A stretch of 64,000 bases of DNA from Todiramphus chloris collaris. Its lineage: Eukaryota; Chordata; Aves; Coraciiformes; Alcedinidae. This document shows, piece after piece, positions 1-10,765 of the stretch; positions within the stretch are counted from its first letter, which is position 1; the number at the start of each line of letters is the position of its first letter. Location: positions 59,257,553-59,321,552 of the forward strand of contig JANVCC010000018.1 in the NCBI GenBank assembly GCA_025345505.1, read 5' to 3'. A program made the translations under genes and the position numbers. A model generated the notes under the pieces. It worked only from the letters and a program-made list of their open reading frames with translations. It did not search any database and was not told where the DNA came from.

Positions 1-3000
1 CTTTGGGAATCAGGGGGAATGGATCTATTAGTTGAGAAATAGCTTTTCAAAAATGAAAAAGCAAGTCACCAGAAGCCTGTTTTGGCTCAAAAGACTTTGG
101 TAAATGTGTAAAAAGGAAATATTTTCCACTATTAATAAGAATATAAATTTGGGTGACCCGGTAGATGGCAAACACCTTCCTAAAGCCCCATCTTTGAAAA
201 CAGAACATACATTGATTTTAGCATTCTCTTTGGAAGATGTTTTTTCTCAGACATGTGATATATGTGACAGGTTTTGATGGTGTAAGAGACAGCATTTCAT
301 GTAGGTTTTGTTAGGGTGTGTGGATGATAAGGATTTCAAAATCATGAAAACACCTAGAACAGCTGTGCTAAGGCTGAATCACAATACAAAATAAGTACTA
401 GGGAAATACAGTGCTTGGGAGAGAAATTAACCTGAATATATTCTTTGACCTGCTTTGCTGAGCTGCCACCTTTAATATGAAAATAAGCGTGATTTTTTTT
501 GTGTAAAGCAAACTCTGTTTGCCTAATCTGGAAACTCAAACCAGCAACTTGAGAGCACTACTTGTGCACAGGTCGTTACGAGATGTAACTCTTGGGAGAG
601 ATTTAGAAGCTGAAGAATTTGGTCAGTTAGGACCAGGCTGATTATGAGCACAAAGCTGGGTTGTCCGCAAGCCTTTCCAAGAAGCAGGCTGGCTCTAGGA
701 GAGTGAAGAGTTTTTTCTGATCCCTGCTTGACACAGTGGTACTGATATCTCAGGGACTCTGGGTCTGAGGCTTACTGAGCATTTCCAGACAGGTTGGTTA
801 AGAAGTTGGTGGCAAAGGTCTGAAGTTCTGTGGTGACCCTTTATTAAAAGTTGTTCACCTGGGAAAGGAGATGTGAGGAAACATAGCTCTAAAAAGCCTC
901 TTTTCTTTGCTCTTGCAGAAGATGAGGCTCACAGTGCTTTTAAGGAGCAGAGTAATGAAAGCAAATCTTGGGTGAATCTCTGGTTTGGAATGACCACGAG
1001 CAGTCAATCTATCACTACTTCTATTGAATAAAGGTGTCACTCAAACAAGCTTTTGTAAAAATCTTCATAAGTGTTTGTTTATGAAGGAAGTATATGCCCC
1101 TACAAACACCTGGCATTTCTTACCGCTTTTTTGAGTCTAAGTAAGTGTCCATGTAGGTCTAGTAGGTGTCTAGTAGGTGTCCATGTAGCAGATGCTGCAC
1201 TGTGGCTGGGGGGGTCAGCTGCAGTAAAGAGAGTCCAGAGACGAGGCACAGCAGCAATCTTGCCCATTTATACATCCAAACCCATTTCACAGAATTGGGT
1301 CTTAAGTAAAAAGCTGGTCAGAGCTTTTTTTTTGTGGTAGGTTTGGGTTAGACCCAGAGCATCAGACTCAAAGTCCTATTCATCAGGCCAGGCCTTCACA
1401 AAACGGACACGACTCATTGTCTATGCATGTTGAAGAAGTCAGGAGGGAAATGGTTTTCCTTTACAAAATTTAAGTCAAAAGCTTATTGTAACATAATTAA
1501 TCAACTGTAAATAGAGGTGCAACTACATAAAATAATTTCATGGATTTCTGACAGGTCCCCAGTGCCTACGTGATAATCTGGACCCACCTAAGAAGGAGAA
1601 GCAAGCCTTGCTCATCCTAAAACTTGGACCATGGAGGATTGATTAATTTTTAAGTGACATGCAAGCTAAAAAGCAAAACATTTCAAATACACTCTTGTTT
1701 ATTATTACCTTTAATTAAACAAATGTCTCTTCACTTTTGGACAACTTTTCTGTGTACCTGCTAGTGACAATTATTGTGATATATTACAATATATTGTTGT
1801 GCTCCATTCCTTCAGGATGGGTGCTGTTGGGAAGTCAGAGGATGCCCAGGGAGGGTCTGCAAGGGGCTCCTGTTCTGCTGCCTGCTGCCAATTGAAAGCA
1901 CGGCAGCAGCCCAGAGCACGAGAGAAAGTGGATCAGTGAGACCTCATCCTGTGACTTGCAGCTCATTCCAGAGGAGTCTTAACTGCACGCTCGGGTGTTT
2001 CATTTGCTGCATCTTTAATATAGGTAACAATGATATGGAGAGTGCATAATCATACGTCTAAGTAATGCTTGGTGCTCCAACATACTTGTGTGGTTATTAC
2101 TTTAATAATTTATGAGAAAGCAGCAAATATTTCCTGTATTCCAAACGAGCCTATGCTTAGCTCACAGCAGAGCAGCCACAGGGTGTCAGTGTGTTGCAGG
2201 GAAAGAGCTCGCTCTCACCCCGGGCAGCCCCCTGGCAGCAGAGCCCTGTGCTTCCTGGCCTCTGTGCCAGCACCCAGCAGAGGATCAACTTGCTGTTTCA
2301 GGAGTTGTTAGTCTAATATTGGTTCAGTTGATGTATTAAGTGCTAGCTAGCTTAAATATTAGAATATATAGCCATACATCCTACACCACCTATTGACAAC
2401 ACTGTATGACTGAAATTATATGCTCCAAAATTGCCTTGTCAAAAAAAAAAAAAAATTATCTAAATGCACGCATGAAATAAAATGACAGACTGACTTTTTC
2501 CTCCTCTTTGTCCTGGAGAGGCAGCTGGACAAAATACAAGTGCCAGTGCACAATTCTTTATTTTATGACAAAAGGACAGGCTGTTTCTGTGCAATCCTAC
2601 TTGCTCAGAAGTTGTCCTGGTGTGCATATACAGAGCAAACAAATTCAAAGGCTGATTTAATGAAGATCTCATTAAGAGAGATCTTTGATGAAGCTGTTAA
2701 CCATTTGGAACAAGAAACTGTTGCGTCTCACAATCAGCAGTCACCATACAGCACAAAAAAAAGATTTTATCAACCAGCATTACAGTTTGTTTGGCTCTGA
2801 TTTTTGTTGAGAAGCTCATCAGGTATGTCTGCGTGTGGTTGCTAGAAAATATACGTATTGTTTCTAAACTGGTTTGTGATAAGGTCTGCGGAGAATGCCA
2901 TGCAGGAGCCAAAGAAAACAGTATATAAATAGTATCTAATTTGATTTTCAACTGTATGAAATTAAAGCACTCTTAAGGATAGAAGAGGCTTGCTTGATTT

Positions 3001-6000
3001 CTGCATGTAGAAAGTCTCTTCATTCTTCATACAGAAAGCAAGTCTTTACCCAGAGAGTCCTTGCACTCTAGAGGCTTGCTGCTCTTCCGAGCTTTGCCAT
3101 CCATGCTCACTATATACTTGAAGAAGTCAGAAAACCAGAACTAAAATTCCCAGTTGTATACAGTTTTCCAAAGGGTAGGATGAGCATACTCCCATTTGTA
3201 GAGTGGAATATTGTATAAGATGACACATTTACATTATAACAGCATCCTTATGAGAATAACTACATAGAACAAATCATTATATACAGAAAGCTACAATGGG
3301 GATGTGTATGTGTGTGTAAGGTTAAGCCTTACAGGATATCCTTATACTAGATGTATCCCATGTTGCCTAGCTCTGAGAGCCAGGTACTCTGGCTGTTAAG
3401 TGAAAGTGGGTAACATTGCCAGTTCTTCCCTAGCAACACTTTGGCATGTATCTAACCAAAGACCTGTAAAATAAAATGGCACTTCCACACTGCTGTTTGT
3501 TATTGCTCTGGAATGTAAAGGTGAGCAGTAATGCTGAGCCTGTAACATAGCAAGTAAAGCCAAATGTTTCCTTCTCTTGCCATGCTGATCCCAGGTGGCT
3601 TCTTGTAGGCATTAGCAATGCTGGAATCCATTTGGGATCACTGTCTGGGGAATGTTCTGATCTATGTCATACTTTCCAAAGTGGCTACTTATTGGCTATG
3701 CAGCTGTGGCTGGAAGGATCAATGGAAAGAAGGAAAGAAACATTTCATTCCTACTCCATCTTATAAACATCTTTGGAGTCACATGCAGAAGAAAACCCTC
3801 AGTTGAGCAGGTTCCCCCAGATGGGCAACTACAGGTACGATGCTGGTAAGAAAACCCGTTGAAAGACACTTGTAGCAGTTCCCACGATAAGATGAGCTGG
3901 TCCTCTTCATTAACTCCTACCATATTAGAGTTCAGAGCTTGATCAACTTATTGACCTTGGTGTTTCTGAACTCAGAGCAAGCCTAGAATTTGAACAATAT
4001 GTATAAACAGAAAAGCCAAAATGTGACTTACTACAGATTTCCATTGTTCTGCACTTTTGAATACATGGTGTTCTTTCCACTGAGATCATCGAACTCTAAC
4101 ATTGACCTTCCTTAGAGTGGCAGAAATTGGGAATTTGTGAAAATAAGTATTTTCACAGCAAGACTGTGTACTTTTAGTCCCTGACTTTACAGCATATAGT
4201 GGTTCTCAACTATTCTCATGCTTTTCATCAAATACGCATTTCTCTCCTGCTCTTGAAGGTGTGACTTTTGCATGGTATTATCTTTGTGTATTGCTCTTGT
4301 TGGCTGTGGTGCTGAATCCCAGAGGGATGGTCATTTGTTAGCTGTTTTCTGTTTCTCCTCCTGACAGGCTCTCCACCTGGGTCTGTAGCCATCTGATATC
4401 AGAGCACTGTCTCAGACATCAGCTGGGCTCTACCTGTTTTTGGATCAGAGAATGGCTCAGTGCATGTGGTGTAAACAAAGCCTGAGAGTTAGGGCAAAGT
4501 AAGTTCCTTCAGAAAATGGTGTTCTGCCAAATCACAAAGTCCATGATGAGCTGATCTCTCATCAGAAGACATCGAATGTCTCCTTTGGTTAACAATAAAG
4601 AATTTTATTTTTTTGCTTGCATGATTTAAGAAAAATGTAATTAAGAAAGCATAATTAAGGCTGTGCCATATCACAGTGTATTAAGATTATACCTAATACC
4701 TTTCCACGTGTTACACTGGCTAAACTCGAACAGTACTTCAAATTGTTTTGAATCCTTGTCTGTCACATTCATTTACCAGATACACTGGCTTATCCCTTCC
4801 CTAGTGGCTTGTACTTTTAGCTGTTTACAGAATATTTTCTTGTGCAATTTGTGCTCCTGGAAGTGCTTATTGCCAGGCAAATGCCACAGGAGCCAGCCCG
4901 TGTCCTCTGGGGAGCCCTCCCAGTCACACAGCCCTTGTGCAATTCCCCTAACTTCATACAGACTTGGGACTTTGGGCCACAGGTGGTCTAAGCCAGTGTG
5001 ACTGCAGTTATGTCAATTAGCTAGGCTGATCTAAATTCTGAAAACTGGCTGAAAAGCTGCTTCTTAGCATTTAGCTCAGGAGCAGGAAAACATATTTCAT
5101 AGCTGCCGAAAGCTGTTAAATACCTGCTTTTAATAGGACTAATTTAAAACAACAAACATTTCTTTGGATTGTGCATTTCTTTCAGTGCCCCAATTAATGG
5201 GGCTGAGTAATGAATGGAGGCACTGCTGGATTGTGTTTACACTGCAGTACCGCGTTAGCAACCTTTTGGTCCTGCTCGTGAGGCTGTAAAAATGCTTTGT
5301 TCCTCACAGCATAAACACTATTATACTACTATTAGGGTTGGATTTACTTACCATTAAGCAAATGTAAATACTCCTGCATTTGGCACTGCCCCAGTAACAC
5401 ACAGAGGCTGAGGAATGCTGCCACAATACACAGACAGAGGTTTCTGGGGGGACTTTTCACAGCTGTCCCATATTTGCTGCTCTGGAGGTATGGGCTTGGG
5501 CCAGTACAGAGAAGAGCTAGGGATAGTACTACTGACTGTAAGCAGCTCTCCAATGCAAGAGCAATGCTGGATCATGCAGCAGAGATGGGACCTTAGTCAT
5601 GCTTTTTAAGCTCTGTTCAAACACTAAATGTGTTGAAGGCTTTAGTAGAGTTTGGGAACAGGTTCCTTGAAGAAATTTCTGGTATTTCCTGGTTCCAGGC
5701 AAGCTGAAAAACACTGTGAGAATGTGGTGGCTTTTGGTATATCCATTTATGGGCATGAATCAAAGGAACTGCAGAGAGGAAAAAAAGTGGAAAATGAGAG
5801 GAAAAATAAGTTAACTGAGCTACTTCCTCTCTCGGATTCTTCTTGGGTTTTGGGCAAAACCTTACACTGGTATTTCATCCCATGTTCTCCTTGCTAACTA
5901 CTTCCATATGTAGGCATAGTATAACATCAGTTAAAGCCACATTTGAGTACTCTTTTTAAAGAACTTAGTTTTTTGGTGGTAGGATGAAAAGTCAGAACGG

Positions 6001-7895
6001 TTTACTTATTATATGTTTAGGTAAGAACATTACTGTTCCTTCTTACATTTAATGTCCTTTCTGGTGTACTGGTACAAGTGTTTTCTTCAAGTGCGATGTC
6101 TGAAAAAGCTATGCTCCATGAAAAAAATACAAATGATCTAGTTAAGAGTATGCTATTTCTAGTGATGTCCAAAAGTCAGTTTTCTCAGCTGAGTCCCGAT
6201 CTTTGTGAGACAAACAACTGGATACTGTTCAAAGACTTATTTGTTCCTGTGTGGTTATGGATCATTAAAAGTGGCTCATTCTTGAAGAGTTTCTTAACTA
6301 GTGTCTTTTGGATGTTTCTTAGCTCTGAGGAATCTGACAAATTTCCATCTGGAGAGTAGAGACTATTTCATATGAAAGGGCTATAATCCGTGTCTGTTGT
6401 TCACATCTGTATTATGTTAGAATGCTAAGCTGCAAATCCATGCACAAGTGTTATGGTACAAAAATCTGAAATACGATGGCTTAGAGTTATTTCACATTAT
6501 TTGATACTCTGGTCTCCAGCCACCTTAAATTCCAGTTTAATGATTAATCAAGTATCATTTATTAAATGACTGTTGACTTTACAGTGGTCCTTTACCAACT
6601 GTATTCTTATTATTGCTGGAGATCAATTTTAAGGAGCTAGTAATTTGAATGAATATACTTTCATGTATGAATAAAATATTCTAAAAGTACAGTAGCAAAC
6701 CTGCACAATAGGATTTTCTGAGGATGCACATATCCAAAAGCAAACTTCTAAAACAAGGTATTTTGGAAGAAATGTGAATCAATACTCTCTCCCAGGTGAG
6801 TGACTTTGGATTTTTGAACTCGAGTTTTCATTCTTGCATCTATGCACATTAAGCACAAAGAATTAAATCAGGAAACACCTTTATGGTTGAAAGGCCCACA
6901 TTTTAACCATCGTTTAAGATGCCATAAATTCCACACAAGGGCTTCATTTTCCCAGGATACCTTTGAAAGAAAATCATACAAACAGCATGATGCGTACTTA
7001 CACCTCTAGGAGACCTTGCAAGTATTTAAATTTCTTTACCTTCAGAGAGAACACCTTCAAAAGTCAAACACCTGTGAAATGGTGTAAAATGGATGCTTCT
7101 GCAGAAGATTACATGCATTCCTGGGGGGAAAAAAAAAAAGTGTGCAAATCATTATAATGTAGTGATTTATGATCTTTGAAACGCACAGGGGAGGGCAACA
7201 ACTTGCTAAACAGATTTGCATATGCAGCATAATTCCTTCTTATTAAAATAAGGACACACACAGGGGCAACAGCAAACCACCATTAAAATATTCTGACAGG
7301 AGGTCTCTTACATCCTTCCCCACTGGTCTGTGAAGCAGTGTGATAATTTATCAGATGGCAGGCAAAGCAGCTGCATCATGTATTACCAGGCAGAGGTTAG
7401 GTTGTGGTACCGAGCTTTTTAGTGGAACCCCTTTGTGGTTGTCTAGTGATAAGACAGCCCTTCCTAAACTAGAGCTCTGCTGTTGCTCTCTGGCCCTGCA
7501 GCCTTATATGCCAGGCACAGATGGTGGACCGTGCCAGGGAGGCCACAGCTCTGGCAGCTTAGGTGTCTGAGATACAGCCCACACTGCAGAGGACTGGGAG
7601 CAGAACCTGAGTGGATCTCATGAGATGGTCACAAAGGTCAAGGGGTCGATGTTATAAGGAATGGCCATTCATTATAATGCCTGATACCAATCTGCTAAAG
7701 AGCACAGGGCACAGCTGTTAACGAACAGGCTTGAGCAGCATCATCAACACATCTCTTAAGGGCATTAATCCCAACCTGCCAGGTATATTCTACTTCTTTC
7801 CCTTCTTCTGATCCTCAGAGCTTCAATAATGATGGCTATGAATGAAGTCCATATACATCCTGTCCTTGATGGAACTAGAAATTATAGTTTTCTTG
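1..7895. other. Intergenic region on the 3' side of CCN2
   Basis: I recognise no gene, RNA or transposon here. The sequence is AT-rich. Open frames do not exceed 112 codons (the longest is at 4663-5001, plus strand) and none resembles a known protein. Visible low-complexity features are an A run near 2442-2455 and a TG-rich patch near 3305-3318. At 1145-1189 a 12-base motif, GTGTCCATGTAG, occurs twice around a duplicated GTCTAGTAGGT-type stretch. From human gene order the 3' end of ENPP1 would be expected somewhere to the left, but no ENPP1 exon is seen. Confidence 0.6.
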
Positions 7896-8003
7896 TTATT
7901 TGGGGGTGGAGCCACAGTAGCGGTTGGACAACCAGTCCTCGTGGTTGTATGAGCGTTTGAAGTGTTTCCAGGGTGAACTGAATGGCTGCATCATATTAAT
8001 AAC
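7896..8003 (-). CDS. Unassigned terminal coding-exon candidate (C-terminal 35 residues)
   Basis: On the minus strand a very strong acceptor (TTTCTTTTTTTTCAG, 8004-8018) is followed at once by 35 open codons and a TAA at 7896-7898. The peptide starts VINMMQPFSSPW and ends LSNRYCGSTPK. It is rich in Trp, Tyr, His and Asn, with one Cys. I count 24 of 35 codons ending in G or C, unlike the AT-rich surroundings, which favours real coding sequence over chance. I do not recognise the family. The phase shown assumes the exon begins on a codon boundary. Upstream exons must lie at higher coordinates, either between here and the end of CCN2 or beyond CCN2, and I could not identify one. In phase it could also follow CCN2 exon 4, which ends in phase 0, but I have no evidence for that join. 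The nearest minus-strand AATAAA downstream is at 6558-6563. It may instead be a lncRNA exon or coincidence. Confidence 0.35.
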   Translation of the reverse strand, partial: VINMMQPFSSPWKHFKRSYNHEDWLSNRYCGSTPK

Positions 8004-8019
8004 CTGAAAAAAAAGAAAC

Positions 8020-9424
8020 TGTGAGAGGAAAAATGCTGGAGAGTCTCAGGGAGCGTAAGAGCCAGAGGCTACCCAAAACTATTTCATATGGGACACAGAA
8101 AGCCACTTCCTCATGCCAAGAGAATTCCTCATATTTTTTAGAGGAAGGGGAAATGCTTCTATGGCCTTGTGCAAAGCCTGGTGAGGACACTGGCAAGAGT
8201 CCCGTTGACTTCCTATTAGTTTAGGGCTCTGTTGTCCATCATTAGTCAAAGTTGGTGTTACACTGATTTGCCACTAATGCTAGCTGAAATCAGTGGGATT
8301 GGAAGGCGCTCAGGAAGGATGGACATTTTTGTAAGCTAACACTCTTTCACCACCAGGAAATTCCAGATTGAACTTGTTTGCCTGAAAAGGATTCTTGTTG
8401 GAGAGTATGTGTTTTTTCCAAAAACAAGAACTAATGCTTCTAGTGCAAAGGTTAATTTTAAATTCAAAGAATTCCCTTGTCTTTAAATAAAGGGACAAAA
8501 AAAGTTTGTTATTAATGTAAGACTTAGCACAGGACTCGAAGCTTTTTCCTTTTAGCTTCAGGGGGATGCATCAAGTGACTCACAACTGTCCCTACACAGT
8601 TTTTGCTTATCTGAGGAGAATGTTTGGACTATTATCAAAATCTGTGGCTCTTACAACATTTCTCATCTGTGCGTCTGCAGGAATTTGAATAAATGGACAC
8701 TTTGCAGACAGAACTGTCATGTAAAAACATTTGCCCTCAGTCATCAAGTAGGAAGATAACCCAGGTATGTGCCACCTGAGCTTGGTGCCCTGTTTACTGT
8801 ACCATACACTAAGGTCTTAATTCAAGTAATCCCATGCCTGTCAGCCCTCCTCTGCATGAAGGTTAACTCAGAAGATCTTAAGAGCCCCCTTATTCTATGA
8901 TTTTTACCATACAACTCATTAACTCTTCACTGACAATTTTATGAAATTTCAGACTTCTGGATTTGACCCTAGAGTCAGAAGCCACTTCAGTGCAGATACT
9001 TTGAAAAACATCTTCCTCGCCTTAGTTGAAAACAAATCTTAACCAGTAGAACAATTCAGTGAAATCAAACACGTTGCATGGTGTATTAAAGAAGGAGTTA
9101 AATACTCTGGTGACCAGCTGGCTCATTTTAAAGCCACCACATGTGACACATGAGGAACCTGATGCACTCTCTAATGCAACACCCAGCTTGGCAAAGCAAA
9201 CCTGGCCCTGCCCTCCATCCTAAATTCAGAAGAGCAGCAAAGGACAGTTGGTTCACTAGTAACAGATTAACCATAAAATACTATTCATCAGTGTATGTGC
9301 TTCTGGACAAAAAAAAAAAAAACCCACCACATATTACTTGATTTTCACCTAGTGCAAAGCCAAGCCCTTGTAGGAATATGTACAGGAATAGTGAAGACTA
9401 AAAGGTAAATGAAATACCAAGCCA
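8020..9424. other. Spacer between orphan exon and CCN2 3' end
   Basis: This is AT-rich sequence with no recognised gene. A 27-nt minus-strand segment near 8582-8608 is flanked by plausible splice sites (TTCTCCTCAG and GTGAGT) but is not coding-like. A 13-base A run lies near 9309-9321. Nothing else stands out. Confidence 0.5.
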
Positions 9425-10468
9425 TTTATATAAAAAATATAAATACTTTATTTTCAACTAAAAATGTGCAAACATGTAACTTTTGGTCACACTTCTCAAC
9501 AAATAAACTGTCCAAAAAGAGCCATAGTCAAAGCAAGAAACAAATGCTCAAGCAGAAAGACTGATGAGTTACAGAAGAGCCATTTTTCTTAAAGCCACTT
9601 GTCCAAGAAAGTGGAAGTAAATGTATTTTGCCAGATGAAAGCTTTATAAGGATACAAGCACCTCAACTCTAACATTTGATCTCAACTCATCACTTGGCCC
9701 TATCTGAACAATTTTCCACTGGAGTATCTATTTCATGCTTTGAATGCATTGTCAAACAAGCTTTAAATCCTACCTATCTTGTTCCAAAAGAGAAGGCTAT
9801 CATTGAAATTTCAAAGCATTAAACAAAGGCACAAAACTTTAAATTAATTTAGATAACTGTACAAATATATATACACACAGTATTTACAATATTAATAAAA
9901 AGTAGCTTGTTGCAGGTAAAGTAACTGCCACAAGCTGTCCAGTCTAATAGACATGATTCCGACTCTTGTTGACAAAGCCATACGAATCAGAGTGTCAGAG
10001 CTGAAACATTACTGTCCTGACTAACAGAACACCTTCTACTTAGCACGTTGCTGGGTGAGGGTTTGCATTCCAGCTGCTGCTGTCACTAAACCAGCGCCAG
10101 CAAAAGTGCCAACGGTCTCCTCTTCAATTGCACGACTAGATGAAGCATGTTGTACCACATTAAGGGAACATTTGCTTGAATCTGCTTTGCCTGCCTATTT
10201 CCCTTAACCCCTTCACACCACCTCACGAACAACGTGTTCTGAAGCTGTGTCTTGCTGTGGGTCCCACTGTCCGTTTTACCTTCTTCTTCAAACCACCATT
10301 TGGGGTCAGTAGAAAAAATGTCTTAAGTCACATGGAGCAGTTTGTTGAAATTAAAAAAACAAAAAAACAAAAAAACTGATTTAAATACCTTGTGCTATTG
10401 AATCATGTTTACAAAATGAGATGCAAATCAGTTCAAGTTGAGAATCTAGTTAGCGTCTGCTTCTGGCT
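9425..10468 (-). other. CCN2 3' untranslated region
   Basis: The transcript runs from just after the TAA at 10469 to about 9425-9430, giving roughly 1.04 kb, similar in size to mammalian CCN2 3'UTRs. The last 40 nt, with AATAAAGTATTTATATTT around the poly(A) signal, match what I recall of vertebrate CCN2 mRNA ends. Uridine-rich and AU-rich blocks occur, notably three U7 runs separated by single G at 10353-10376 and an AUAUAUAU/AAUAUU-rich patch near 9865-9905. CCN2 mRNA is known to be controlled through its 3'UTR, both by the human CAESAR structure and by stability elements in chicken. I cannot place those elements exactly by eye. Confidence 0.8.
9447..9452 (-). terminator. CCN2 polyadenylation signal AATAAA
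   Basis: A canonical AATAAA reads on the minus strand about 1.02 kb after the stop codon, followed by an AU-rich stretch. Cleavage is expected near 9425-9432. It is the only canonical signal I noticed in a sensible position for CCN2. Confidence 0.85.
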
Positions 10469-10765
10469 TTATGCCATGTCTCCATACATCTTTCTGTAGT
10501 ACAGAGACTCAAAGATGTCATTGTCTCCCGGGCAGTTGTAGTGGCACGCGCAGGTCTTGATGAACATCATTTTCCTTTTCATGATCTCCCCATCAGGGCA
10601 CTTGAACTCCACGGGGAGGGTGGCTGTTCTGTGGGGTGTGCAGCAGCGCCCGTCCGTGCAGACACCACAGAACTTAGCTCTGTAGGTCTTCACACTGGTG
10701 CAGCCAGACAGTTCAAACTTGATGGGCTTGGAGATTTTAGGGGTGCGAATGCACTTTTTGCCTTT
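10469..10765 (-). CDS. CCN2: CCN2 exon 5 coding part, CTCK domain and stop
   Basis: The exon starts after acceptor CTTAACAG with KGKKC and encodes residues 247-344, then TAA at 10469-10471. It carries the C-terminal cystine knot with the CGVCTDGRCC cluster at 279-288 and the CACHYNC cluster at 318-324. In the family this module binds heparan sulfate and integrins and mediates dimerisation. Confidence 0.97.
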   Translation of the reverse strand, partial: KGKKCIRTPKISKPIKFELSGCTSVKTYRAKFCGVCTDGRCCTPHRTATLPVEFKCPDGEIMKRKMMFIKTCACHYNCPGDNDIFESLYYRKMYGDMA

